NCBI GenBank assembly: GCA_965228955.1
Contig: OZ245848.1
Location: 5,766,001-5,830,000, forward strand
Source of the DNA: JANSWY01 sp965228955
Lineage (GTDB): Bacteria > Bacteroidota > Bacteroidia > Cytophagales > Cyclobacteriaceae
Direction of reading: 5' to 3'
DNA length: 64,000 bases
Shown piece after piece: positions 44,304 to 52,653 of the stretch. Position 1 is the first letter of the stretch; every line of letters begins with the position of its first letter. Position numbers and translations under genes: made by a program. The notes below the pieces were generated by a model. That model did not search any database. It was not told the DNA's origin and worked only from the letters and a program-made list of their open reading frames with translations.

Positions 44304-46667
44304 TTAATTCTTGATCAACAATTTCTTTGTCAAAGTAGTAGTGCCCAACGTCAACTTGCCAATATAGATTGAAGAAGCATCTGGCAGTTGATTTCTATTG
44401 AATTTCACTTCATGCGTACCTTCAGTAAGCACTTCATTAATTAGTACTACTCTCTGACCAGTCATGCTGTAGATAGTAAGCATTACATGCTGATCTTCGG
44501 CTATGTTAAAAGTTAATGACGTCTCGCTTCTAAATGGATTAGGGAAGCTTACAAACTCAGTTTCTTCAAGGAGCTCTGTTTCATCACCTCCAAATCTTGA
44601 TCCACTCAAAGGATCAGAACCTGACCAGCTATTGTTGTACCAGTAACTATCAGGGCCACATGTACTCAGGTCCGCTGTTTGTCCTCCACCATTGTAACTG
44701 AATATCACATTGGCGCAGTTTGCCGGAATAGTAGCCGTGTTCCAATTTCCATTTGAACTCATAGCTGTTCCAGGCCATCCTCCCATCAATGGGTTTTGGT
44801 TATCATCCCATGCATAAACGTGAGTGTATCCCTGAGCATAGACATTGAGGCTGTTTCCACCTCCACCTCCTGAAGTAGGATCAGTTGCATGCCAGCTTCC
44901 GTTGTAGTAGTATTCCGCAGTGTTACAAGTGTATAAATCTGAAGTTTGGTTGCTTCCATTGTTGCTGAAGATCACATTGGCACAGTCAGCGTTGATTGTT
45001 GCTTCCATCCATCCATTTGATCCGGAAGAAAGTGCTGTACCAGGCCATCCACCAAGAAGAGCATTCTGATTATCATCCCACGCATAAGCATGAGTATAAC
45101 CCTGAGCTCTTACAGTAAGTGAGCCTCCACCTCCACCACCGCCTGTGGTTGGGTCTGTAGCATGCCAGCTTTCATCATAATAGTAAGGAGCGGTGTTACA
45201 TGTATTAAGATCTGAAGTTTGGTTGCCTCCATTGTTGCTGAATATAATATTTGCACAATCTGAAGGAATAGTAATTTCCATCCAGCCGTTAGAGCTAGAA
45301 GAAAGAGCTGTTCCAGGCCATCCACCTAATAGAGGGTTCTGATTATCATCCCATGCATAAGCGTGAGAATAACCTTGCGCATATACAGTCATGGAGCCAT
45401 TGTTGCCTCCACCTCCGCCACCGGATCCTTCTGTCCAGATAGCGTAGTTAGTACCAAAAGCATCTAAAGACCAGCTTCCACCGTTTCCTTCAGCAGCAGG
45501 GTCTCCCCAGTTGCTGTATCCCATTTTTAGGAAAACAGTTTTGTTGGTTCCCTGAACTTCTGCAACATAAAGACCAGCCTCAGATCTGTGAATCGTGACC
45601 GGGCTTTGACTGTGGATTCCAGCATCTTTTCTGATCTGAATTAATGCCGCAATCTCATCGTGAACTGAGCTTCCCCATTCATACATATGGCTCCAGAAAA
45701 TGCATGGTACCCCCGGATGTGTTAAAAGGTATGCATACGCCTGACCAACATTGTTCCCATTAAGTATATTGTTCTGCGGGTCATAGTCAGGGGTATCATG
45801 ATTTTCTATAAAGGTGGTATTTCTTCTCGGGTCCCAACCGATACCACCTGAAGGTGATCCCTGGTAAGCCAGATATGAATAGTTGTTGTCTCTGATTACT
45901 CCTTTTAGAGCATAATAAGTAGGAAAGTCAAATGCTGAAGATCCAGTTGCATCAATCCAATCCTGAATTACTTGTTTGTCGGAATTCCAGTTTTCTCCTA
46001 CAGAAAAAGTAGGGCTTGTATGATTGTTATACATCTGGATGTAGTACGGATCAAACCCATGAACGAAATCATACCTCCATCCATCGTACCCAAATGCTTT
46101 TAGGTTATCAAGGAATCCTTTGATATCATCCTGAACAAACTGCTGTGTGTGGTCTACATCTCTGGCCGCAGCATACGGTGTTCCTGTATCTCCATTTCCT
46201 CTTAATCCGATTGAGCTGTATTCCGGCTGACTCCATACTTCGTCATCAGCGGTGATAGAATTTGTTCCCCATGTTGGGTTGGTGAAATCTACCCAGTTGG
46301 ATGAACCTACTCTGTGGTTAACTACAATGTCTGCGATTGCATCAATTCCAGCATTGTCTAGTGCATTTAATAAACTTTGGTGTTCTGCTAGTGTTCCGTA
46401 GAAGTTTTCAAAGTTGTTAAGTTCCCTTGGAAGATAACCTTCCCATGACCCGGCATCACTTGGAGGTGGAAGCCAAATCATATCAATTCCCGAAGTTTGC
46501 ATGTCGCCAACCAGCGATTCAACATACTCGTAGTAGTCCCCGTTACGATCATGAGAAGCTTCCCAGTAAAATCCCTGGATTAGAACCCGATCGTCGTTTG
46601 TTGCCTGAGATAAGGCACCTGAAAAAATGAACAGTGCCAACAGCACGGTTAGGTAATGTTTCATCAT
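44304..46667 (-). CDS. Secreted alpha-amylase with three starch-binding modules and T9SS sorting domain
   Basis: The 787-residue protein has a signal peptide (1-20), a GH13 catalytic domain to about 415, three tandem modules of about 90 residues (about 425-505, 516-596 and 606-685) joined by Gly-rich linkers, and a C-terminal type IX secretion sorting domain (about 704-787, FVSFPNPFRSE to KKLLIKN). The GH13 residues are in place: region I DIVVNH (113-118), nucleophile Asp200 in GWRYDFVHG, acid/base Glu225 in VGENW, and His290/Asp291 in ENHDT. The modules, with YAWDDNQN and LLGGWPGT, resemble CBM26-type starch-binding modules. The enzyme should cut alpha-1,4-glucan outside the cell. It is divergent from a membrane AraC-type regulator. 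Confidence 0.95.
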   Translation of the reverse strand: MMKHYLTVLLALFIFSGALSQATNDDRVLIQGFYWEASHDRNGDYYEYVESLVGDMQTSGIDMIWLPPPSDAGSWEGYLPRELNNFENFYGTLAEHQSLLNALDNAGIDAIADIVVNHRVGSSNWVDFTNPTWGTNSITADDEVWSQPEYSSIGLRGNGDTGTPYAAARDVDHTQQFVQDDIKGFLDNLKAFGYDGWRYDFVHGFDPYYIQMYNNHTSPTFSVGENWNSDKQVIQDWIDATGSSAFDFPTYYALKGVIRDNNYSYLAYQGSPSGGIGWDPRRNTTFIENHDTPDYDPQNNILNGNNVGQAYAYLLTHPGVPCIFWSHMYEWGSSVHDEIAALIQIRKDAGIHSQSPVTIHRSEAGLYVAEVQGTNKTVFLKMGYSNWGDPAAEGNGGSWSLDAFGTNYAIWTEGSGGGGGGNNGSMTVYAQGYSHAYAWDDNQNPLLGGWPGTALSSSSNGWMEITIPSDCANIIFSNNGGNQTSDLNTCNTAPYYYDESWHATDPTTGGGGGGGSLTVRAQGYTHAYAWDDNQNALLGGWPGTALSSGSNGWMEATINADCANVIFSNNGSNQTSDLYTCNTAEYYYNGSWHATDPTSGGGGGNSLNVYAQGYTHVYAWDDNQNPLMGGWPGTAMSSNGNWNTATIPANCANVIFSYNGGGQTADLSTCGPDSYWYNNSWSGSDPLSGSRFGGDETELLEETEFVSFPNPFRSETSLTFNIAEDQHVMLTIYSMTGQRVVLINEVLTEGTHEVKFNRNQLPDASSIYIGKLTLGTTTLTKKLLIKN
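44613..45395 (-). repeat. Three tandem copies of a starch-binding module coding unit
   Basis: The approximate copies 45153-45395, 44880-45122 and 44613-44852 are about 270-273 bases apart in the amylase gene, each coding for a module with the YAWDDNQNxLxGGWPGT block followed by a Gly-rich linker. The third module is slightly more divergent. Confidence 0.85.
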
Positions 46668-46750
46668 CTTACATTTATATGGTTTTGGTTACGCAATAGG
46701 ATGAAAAAATTTGCTGTGATGCTACAAGGATTTGCAACACAGCGATTCAT

Positions 46751-46813
46751 CATATAACTTTCTTATTTTTAAGAAATCGTTTTCGAATATGTCATATAAC
46801 ATTTAAGAAATCG
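46751..46813. promoter_or_regulatory. Direct repeats between amylase and its divergent regulator
   Basis: CATATAAC followed by TTTAAGAAATCG occurs twice: 46751-46758 with 46768-46779, and 46793-46800 with 46802-46813. The spacing inside the copies differs (nine and one bases). This is a candidate site for the divergent membrane-bound AraC-type regulator. The remainder of the 264-base gap holds the two promoters. Confidence 0.5.
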
Positions 46814-46931
46814 ATACATTTTATAAATTGAAACTTTTAAATTATAAGGTGGGTAGCTTAAAAAATTTGTAGTTTCATAACTTTCCAATCCAATATTGTT
46901 GAAATAATTATAAAATGAAGAAAATTTGGGC

Positions 46932-48428
46932 ATGAGGCGATGCTTTGTCTGTATGTTGGGGATATTGCTATCTACGCAAATAATTGCGGCAGACAAACCC
47001 GATAGTGCCTGGTTTGAAACCAAAATAATTATTGATCAACTACCATCAACAACTCCTCACGATGCATCAATCTATATAGCGGGAAGCGACTGGGGTTGGT
47101 ATCCCGATATCAAAACCAACAAGTTTGAAAAAAATGAAGAAGGCAAGTTCGAGCTAATTGTACGCCATCTCGCTGATACTTTTGAATACAAGTTTACCAG
47201 AGGAAGTTGGAAAGCAGTAGAAGGAAGAACCAACGGTAGAGCAAGACCTAATCGAATATATAATTCGAGTATGGGGGGAGAGGTTCATGTAAAGATCGAG
47301 ACCTGGGAAGATATATCTGTTGGGTCGTATGTGGTTTACATGTTTGCCCTTATTATTTCGGCTATTCAGGGAATTCTCTTGATTGTGGCAATCAACACCA
47401 TTAGAAATAAGAACAAGAAAGCTAATGGTACATTAAGTATAGCTTTATTACTCATTTCCTTTTCGTTGCTAGGAAGGGCATCAACATTTGACCCGGCAAT
47501 CTTTAATTGGCAACCAAGATTGATTCTGGTGCCGGAGATATTGCTATTTACTTATGGTCCACTATTCTATTTCTACATACACAAGCTGTTAGTAATCAAC
47601 TTCAACAAGAAATTGATTCCAGTACACGCAATATTGTTTGTCGCTCAGATAATCGTCTATATCCCATATCTGACAATGAACAACCAGACCTTTATATATA
47701 GGTTGATCGATCGGGAGTTGCTTCCAATCTTTGCGATTACTGGAGTGATTGCTCTTTTCTTTAATGCTGCCTATTGGTTTTTTAGCAGAAAACTTATTAA
47801 GCAATATTCTACTCAGGAATCACTTAGTGAGAATCAGAAAAAGTATACTCGTTTTCTCAATGGTGTATTGAATATCAAAGCTTTTTATTTGATTGTCTGG
47901 GCTATGGCTGTAGTGATATTCCTGGTAGGGAAACTAATAGGAACCGATCTGTTGTTTGTCGCGGAACACATCATCGATGTATTGTGGCTAATATTCTCAT
48001 TTATCATTTTTGCTCTTGCCTACTATGCGGTGAAGCACCCGGAAGTCTTAAGGGCAAAGCAGAAGTACAAAGATCAAAATATTAAGAAGTCGGAATTGGA
48101 TCATATTCTGGACAGGTTGAATGTTATTATGAAAGAGGATAAGGCCTATTTAGACCCAAGTTTAACACTCAACAGCCTCGCCTATCAGGTACCGACATCC
48201 ACTCACATGTTGTCCCAGGTAATCAATGAACAATTCAACAAGAGCTACACCGATTATGTCAATAGTTACAGAATTGATGAGTTTATCACACTTGCTCAGG
48301 GCGATGATCACGAATCCTTTTTGACTTTGGCTTTTCAGGTTGGCTTTGGTTCGAAACCTACTTTCAACAGAGCCTTCAAAAAGCTAAAAGGAAAAACCCC
48401 TAAGGAATACTTTAAAGAAACTGCCTGA
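46932..48428 (+). CDS. Membrane-bound AraC-type regulator with starch-binding-like sensor domain
   Basis: The product is about 498 residues from the ATG at 46932; a TTG two codons upstream is also possible. It has a signal peptide, an extracytoplasmic domain of about 100 residues (SIYIAGSDWGWYPD, EYKFTRGSWKAVEGR) that looks like a CBM20/CBM48-type glucan-binding fold, about seven membrane helices (roughly 118-375) and a C-terminal AraC HTH (about 395-495, with LTLNSLAYQVPTSTHMLSQVINEQF). This is an integral one-component regulator that could sense maltodextrins at the cell surface and act on the amylase gene. The role is inferred from the domain and location. Confidence 0.85.
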   Translation: MRRCFVCMLGILLSTQIIAADKPDSAWFETKIIIDQLPSTTPHDASIYIAGSDWGWYPDIKTNKFEKNEEGKFELIVRHLADTFEYKFTRGSWKAVEGRTNGRARPNRIYNSSMGGEVHVKIETWEDISVGSYVVYMFALIISAIQGILLIVAINTIRNKNKKANGTLSIALLLISFSLLGRASTFDPAIFNWQPRLILVPEILLFTYGPLFYFYIHKLLVINFNKKLIPVHAILFVAQIIVYIPYLTMNNQTFIYRLIDRELLPIFAITGVIALFFNAAYWFFSRKLIKQYSTQESLSENQKKYTRFLNGVLNIKAFYLIVWAMAVVIFLVGKLIGTDLLFVAEHIIDVLWLIFSFIIFALAYYAVKHPEVLRAKQKYKDQNIKKSELDHILDRLNVIMKEDKAYLDPSLTLNSLAYQVPTSTHMLSQVINEQFNKSYTDYVNSYRIDEFITLAQGDDHESFLTLAFQVGFGSKPTFNRAFKKLKGKTPKEYFKETA

Positions 48429-48538
48429 TGGTAAGACAATAGATATTAGACTTTAGACAAAAGACTAATTCAATAGACCCATCTCAAATTTCAAGTAATT
48501 AAGCATATTTACGTTTTCAATGTAATCAACAAGTAGGC

Positions 48539-49240
48539 ATGCCCAAATTTTTTAGACTTTCATCAACAATACTTTTAATAGTAATTTTCACTAACGCTTC
48601 TGCTCAGATAGAAGAAGACCAACTTGGCTCCTGGTACATGTATTTCTGGAATACAACCATCAGCGAAGGTCCATGGGGTTTTCAGGGCGATATACAGCAT
48701 AGAAACTGGAATGTATTAGGAGATATGGAACAATTGATGCTTAGAGGAGGTATAACCTACAAACCGAAGAGCGCCAATATCAAATTCACACAAGGATATG
48801 CTCATATCAGAACAGGTGCATTTGGGACTGATGATTCCTCCACAACAGGAGAACACAGAATCTATCAGGAAGCACTAATCCCAAACAAGGTAGGAGAAAG
48901 ATTCATGCTCACCCACAGATTCCGACACGAACAAAGATTTGTAGAAGGTCAAGATTTCAGAACCAGGTGGAGATACGCATTATTCATGAATATTCCATTC
49001 AATAATAAGTCACTAGAGAAAGGCACCATTTACCTGGCACTCTATAATGAGCTATTTATAAACGGGCAAAGAAGTACCGGAAATGGCAATGAGGTAGAAC
49101 TTTTTGATAGAAACCGATTATACGGAGGCCTTGGCTATTCGATTACAAATAGTCTAAGAACTCAATTGGGAGTAATGGAGCAAACCACAGATAATTGGCA
49201 GAAGACCCAATTGCAGGTGAGTTTGCATCATAAGTTTTAA
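48539..49240 (+). CDS. DUF2490 domain exported protein
   Basis: The 233-residue protein has a signal peptide ending in TNASAQIEE and the DUF2490 pattern: GSWYMYFWNTTISEGPWGFQGDIQHRNW, followed by amphipathic strands to a C-terminal LQVSLHHKF. The strands and final Phe suggest an outer-membrane beta-barrel. Function is unknown for the family. The 110 bases upstream hold only a short AT-rich stretch with irregular repeats of AGACTTTAGAC type. Confidence 0.85.
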   Translation: MPKFFRLSSTILLIVIFTNASAQIEEDQLGSWYMYFWNTTISEGPWGFQGDIQHRNWNVLGDMEQLMLRGGITYKPKSANIKFTQGYAHIRTGAFGTDDSSTTGEHRIYQEALIPNKVGERFMLTHRFRHEQRFVEGQDFRTRWRYALFMNIPFNNKSLEKGTIYLALYNELFINGQRSTGNGNEVELFDRNRLYGGLGYSITNSLRTQLGVMEQTTDNWQKTQLQVSLHHKF

Positions 49241-49299
49241 ATGTGGAACAAATACCAGAATCTTTAAAAATGTGAACGTCATTCAATAACCCGTTTCAC

Positions 49300-49356
49300 C
49301 CACCGAAGCTTTCACCGACGGCCATAGCCTTTGGCGAAGGATCTTAGCGAAGGTGG
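49300..49356. repeat. REP-like palindromic element
   Basis: A GC-richer patch in a gene-free gap (49241-49437) has outer arms CCACC/GGTGG and inner repeats of GCGAAGG (49334-49340 and 49347-49353). It resembles the CTTCGCCAAAGGCTATGGC-type repeats seen between genes in other Bacteroidota. No other copy is in the window, so the call is tentative. Confidence 0.4.
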
Positions 49357-49437
49357 TCAACATGTATTCACACTTGCTTCTACTTCTCAAAATGATTAAA
49401 TTATGATAACATTGCCACCAGCTTAAAACTTAGTACC

Positions 49438-49962
49438 ATGATCCTCATAATACTCCTTTCACTGCTCCCAAATTTTCAGTCGGAATTTCAAAACTTAAAA
49501 GTAGGCGAACCAGTTTCCAAGGCCTTTGCAATAAATTATCTGGAAGTTGATCCCAGCCAATACGGAGAAGGCGAAAATTACGAGGTTCGGTTTAAACCAG
49601 AATTTGGCACTTCAGAATTACCAGCTCTTGTGTATAATTATAACAATGGTACCTGCGATGAGGATTATCTTGTCATCTTCAACAAAGACGGATCCACCCA
49701 ATCCAGAATGAAAGTATTTGCAAGATGTGATCATGATTTAAGGGTCGCTACCTACAAAATATGGAGTTTTGAAATAGAGCCTGAAGAGTCCTTGATCTAT
49801 TTAAGTGTAAGAGGAAAAAAAGTAAAAGACGCCTCTAAGATTGATCAGAATGGCAGAATCATAGGAAGTAAAAACATCCTTCAATTAGAGACCGAATCCT
49901 TTGAGTATCTTGAGGTCTATGCTGTGTCAAATGACGGAAGTATCAATCAATTGTCATTTTAA
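49438..49962 (+). CDS. Uncharacterised exported protein
   Basis: The 174-residue product begins with a short hydrophobic stretch, ILIILLSLLPNF, which may be a signal peptide without a clear cleavage site. The body is beta-rich and acidic and contains KVFARCDHDLRVATYKIWSF. I do not recognise a family. It stands alone after a REP-like patch. The start ATG is directly before the hydrophobic run. Confidence 0.55.
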   Translation: MILIILLSLLPNFQSEFQNLKVGEPVSKAFAINYLEVDPSQYGEGENYEVRFKPEFGTSELPALVYNYNNGTCDEDYLVIFNKDGSTQSRMKVFARCDHDLRVATYKIWSFEIEPEESLIYLSVRGKKVKDASKIDQNGRIIGSKNILQLETESFEYLEVYAVSNDGSINQLSF

Positions 49963-50061
49963 TCATAGTACCTGCTGAGTGAAGTCATAGAAATGGCTAT
50001 ATAATCCATCTACCTTGATATGGTAAATTAATTGTGGAGTCAGTCAGCAACATGTACTATT

Positions 50062-50583
50062 ATGTCCAGGCCAAAAAATAAATCCGAATTGCTCAATTTG
50101 AGCCAAGAAAATTATTCCAGATTAGAGAATTACATCAACTCTCTTGGGCCGCTAAAAACTGCGGAATTTCCAGAAGGTACCATGAATCGAAACATTCGTG
50201 ATGTACTTGCGCATTTGCACCACTGGCATCTCATGTTTATGGATTGGTATAAAACAGGTATGGCAGGAAGCAAACCTGAAATGCCTGCCAAGGGCTTTAC
50301 ATGGAAAACTGTACCTGAATTGAATCAGCTAATCTGGAACATGTACAGATTTAAAGATTTGGATGAAGTCCGAAAGCTCTTTGCAGAAAGCCACGAGAAG
50401 ATGATTCAAAAAATTGAAATGCATAGCAATGAAGAATTATTCCAAAAGAAAAGGTATGCATGGACTGGCTCTACCTCATTAGGTGCTTACATGATCAGTG
50501 CAACTTCAAGTCACTACGATTGGGCATACAAATTGATTAAGAAATGTATTAAAGGTATTCCCAAACCTACAGTAGCAGCATAA
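50062..50583 (+). CDS. ClbS/DfsB family protein
   Basis: The 173-residue protein from the ATG at 50062 is an all-helical DinB-like fold. It has SRPKNKSELLNLSQENYSRL at the start and MNRNIRDVLAHLHHWHLMFMDWY in the core. ClbS is a colibactin-resistance cyclopropane hydrolase; most family members have other or unknown roles. The gene lies just upstream of a MarR gene in the same direction but is separated from it by the MarR operator. Confidence 0.85.
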   Translation: MSRPKNKSELLNLSQENYSRLENYINSLGPLKTAEFPEGTMNRNIRDVLAHLHHWHLMFMDWYKTGMAGSKPEMPAKGFTWKTVPELNQLIWNMYRFKDLDEVRKLFAESHEKMIQKIEMHSNEELFQKKRYAWTGSTSLGAYMISATSSHYDWAYKLIKKCIKGIPKPTVAA

Positions 50584-50630
50584 CTTAAGTCAATATTTGA
50601 ATTTCTGGGACTAAATCATTACGTTTGTAA

Positions 50631-50652
50631 TATCAATTATTGATATATCAAT
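50631..50652. promoter_or_regulatory. MarR operator site 1
   Basis: A 14-base perfect palindrome ATTGATATATCAAT (50639-50652) ends three bases before the MarR start codon. With the upstream half-site TATCAA (50631-50636), it forms three half-sites with a three-base spacer. The same 12-base core TTGATATATCAA recurs between marR and the RidA-like gene. Confidence 0.75.
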
Positions 50653-50655
50653 TAA

Positions 50656-51084
50656 ATGGAAGATATCAACGATGTAATCTTGTTTCAGATTGACAAAACC
50701 AGTAAGGTCTCAAAACTCTATTCACAAAGGGAGTTTGATAAACTGGATTTTGGTATCACCATAGAGCAATGGATCCTATTAAAAATAATTGAGGAGTCGG
50801 GACAGTTATCGCAAAAGGAGCTTGCTGAAAAGTCCTTGCGGGACCCTGCTTCAATCACAAGAACCTTAGATATCCTCCAGAAGAAAGGATATATCACAAG
50901 AGAAGCAGTTGAAAATAATCGCAGGCAATACCATATCATTTTGACTAATGAAGGAGCACAATTTGTGAAGAAACACATGAAGGTTGTGAAAGAGCATCGT
51001 GCAAAAAGTACAGAAGGCTTTACAACTGAAGAAGTGGAACTACTGAGATCAATGCTTTTAAGAATACAGAAGAATTTCAGTTAA
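50656..51084 (+). CDS. MarR family transcriptional regulator
   Basis: The 142-residue winged-helix protein has the MarR core LSQKELAEKSLRDPASITRTLDILQKKGYI (about 51-80), followed by the wing REAVENNRRQYHIILTNEGA. MarR proteins bind palindromes as dimers and release DNA on ligand binding. A palindrome lies directly before its start, and an equal palindrome before the following RidA-like gene, so it probably regulates itself and that gene. Confidence 0.93.
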   Translation: MEDINDVILFQIDKTSKVSKLYSQREFDKLDFGITIEQWILLKIIEESGQLSQKELAEKSLRDPASITRTLDILQKKGYITREAVENNRRQYHIILTNEGAQFVKKHMKVVKEHRAKSTEGFTTEEVELLRSMLLRIQKNFS

Positions 51085-51102
51085 AAAAATTTATTTAATT
51101 AA

Positions 51103-51123
51103 TTGATATATCAAGAATTGATA
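51103..51123. promoter_or_regulatory. MarR operator site 2
   Basis: TTGATATATCAA (51103-51114) is identical in core to site 1 and is followed after three bases by the half-site TTGATA (51118-51123). It lies six bases before the start codon of the RidA-like gene. Confidence 0.75.
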
Positions 51124-51128
51124 AGACA

Positions 51129-51596
51129 ATGAAAGTAAGAAATGGCTTATTCATAATAACACTAATGTTCTCATTTGCCTGCTCGCCAAAGCAAATGGTG
51201 GAATCCAAAGAGGTCTATTTAACAGAGCAATTTGGGTTTGCCCAGGGGATAGTGTCAGATGGATTTTTATTCACATCCGGTCAGGTTGGGTGGGATAAGA
51301 ATTATCAGTTGGTGGGAACCTCATTTGAAGATCAGGTCAGACAGAGTTTTACCAATCTGGAAAAGATAGTGAAAGCAAGTGGAGGGAGTTTTGAGGATGT
51401 GTTGCACATCAGATTTTATGTGGTTGATCTTGATGAAGAAAAACGCAAAATGGTAAGCCATTGTATGCAAAAGTGTTTTTCCAGCCACTACAAACCGGCA
51501 TCTACATTGCTTGGTGTTCAAAGTCTTGCCAAAGAAGACTTACAAATAGAAATTGAAATGATAGCGAAACTCAATAGATCAAAATTGAAAAATTAA
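51129..51596 (+). CDS. RidA-like putative lipoprotein
   Basis: The 155-residue product has a signal peptide ending in FSFAC (Cys18), a likely lipobox, then a RidA (YjgF) fold: FGFAQGIVSDGFLFTSGQVGWD, SFEDQVRQSFTNLEKIV and a final DLQIEIEMIAKL. Active RidA enzymes, which hydrolyse reactive enamines or imines, carry an Arg in PARS before the last strand; here the sequence is PAST, so the deaminase Arg is absent. An exported, Arg-less member suggests a binding or other role. The gene is next to MarR with a matching operator. Confidence 0.85.
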   Translation: MKVRNGLFIITLMFSFACSPKQMVESKEVYLTEQFGFAQGIVSDGFLFTSGQVGWDKNYQLVGTSFEDQVRQSFTNLEKIVKASGGSFEDVLHIRFYVVDLDEEKRKMVSHCMQKCFSSHYKPASTLLGVQSLAKEDLQIEIEMIAKLNRSKLKN

Positions 51597-51602
51597 AGAA
51601 TA

Positions 51603-52028
51603 ATGAAATATTTAATGACCATGGTGTGCCTGGTGATGATGACTTCACTGCATGCCCAAACATCGAAAGAAGACATGAAAGCAATTAAAGAAACTATTAC
51701 AGCGTTTGCCAAGGCGGGTGATTCCAATGACACCAACAGCCTCGATCAGTATCTGGATGATAATTTCAGGATTGTAATGAATCAATTATTTGGTAGCAAG
51801 GATGTAATGCTTGTTGATAAAGCTGGTTATATGGCTAAAATTGGTTCTAAAGAATGGGGAGGAGATTCCAGAGAACTGGAATTTGAAAATATCACCATTA
51901 ATAATACCAGTGCATCAGCCAAGGTGATTATGAAGGGTTCCAAATCCACATTTTCTTCATTAATCACGTTAATTAAAAATAGTGACGGAAAATGGAAACT
52001 AGTTAGTGATGTACCTGTCTTTTTATAA
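51603..52028 (+). CDS. NTF2-like exported protein (lumazine-binding-like)
   Basis: The 141-residue product has a signal peptide ending in SLHAQT and an NTF2/SnoaL-like fold: KETITAFAKAGDSNDTNSLDQYLDDNFRIVMN at the start and SSLITLIKNSDGKWKLVSDVPVF at the end, the usual last strand. Similar proteins are annotated as lumazine-binding domain proteins of Bacteroidota. It follows the RidA-like gene by six bases, so the MarR site probably controls it too. Confidence 0.8.
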   Translation: MKYLMTMVCLVMMTSLHAQTSKEDMKAIKETITAFAKAGDSNDTNSLDQYLDDNFRIVMNQLFGSKDVMLVDKAGYMAKIGSKEWGGDSRELEFENITINNTSASAKVIMKGSKSTFSSLITLIKNSDGKWKLVSDVPVFL

Positions 52029-52121
52029 GACACTGGCCTTACTTAAACTGTGCAAATAAGTAATTAAGGCCCTTGTCACAATGGGTGAGAAAGCGCTGGG
52101 TACGAGGTATTCAGCGCTTTC
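52029..52121 (+). terminator. Tandem hairpins after the MarR-RidA-NTF2 operon
   Basis: The first structure pairs GGCCTT-ACTTA (52035-52045) with TAAGT (52057-52061) and AAGGCC (52066-52071). The second has a perfect ten-base stem GAAAGCGCTG (52089-52098) / CAGCGCTTTC (52112-52121). Neither has a long T tract, so they may be transcription ends or RNA stability elements. They fill most of the gap before the next gene. Confidence 0.55.
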
Positions 52122-52179
52122 AGATTTAAAGAGATTCTCACAGAATATGTTATCCCATCCTTATGTATTAAATTAAAGG

Positions 52180-52653
52180 ATGAGAAAATTACTACCTATC
52201 CTACTAATCACTCTCTGCTTTGGATGTGCGTCCAACAAAGCATCAGATTCAATTCTTCCAGATCCATTAAAGGGAAAAATCCAATTTGGAATGACCCTTG
52301 ATGATTTCAAACAATTGAAATCAAAAGTGAAATTGACCTATAATACAGATGACTCTTTCAGGGTAGCCGTCATTGAAGAAATTGAACATCCAGAAATCTC
52401 CAATTATGTCTACTATTTCGATACAGATGACGACAAGCCTTTATACGAGATTATTGTAATCTACAAAACAGAGGCTCAAAGAGATGCAGTGGCTGAGAAG
52501 TTATTTGGAGAGCCCAATTTTGAAGGAGGGGAATGGAGATTTAAAAGACCTGACTCTTTTAATGTAATGGCCTGGACTTATAAAACTAAACTGATCATAG
52601 TGGCTTTATTGCCTAAGACCGAATGGGCAGAGGATCCCAGTGGCACATGGTAA
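52180..52653 (+). CDS. Uncharacterised lipoprotein
   Basis: The 157-residue product has a signal peptide with lipobox LCFGC (Cys16) and a beta-rich acidic body (NYVYYFDTDDDKPLYEIIVIYK and FNVMAWTYKTKLIIVALL). No family is recognised. Its stop overlaps the start of the metallo-hydrolase gene by seven bases, indicating an operon. Confidence 0.65.
   Translation: MRKLLPILLITLCFGCASNKASDSILPDPLKGKIQFGMTLDDFKQLKSKVKLTYNTDDSFRVAVIEEIEHPEISNYVYYFDTDDDKPLYEIIVIYKTEAQRDAVAEKLFGEPNFEGGEWRFKRPDSFNVMAWTYKTKLIIVALLPKTEWAEDPSGTW

Noticed and set aside
48437..48475. Irregular repeats of AGACTTTAGAC type before the DUF2490 gene
   Set aside because: Low complexity; no stable structure or recurring copy in the window.
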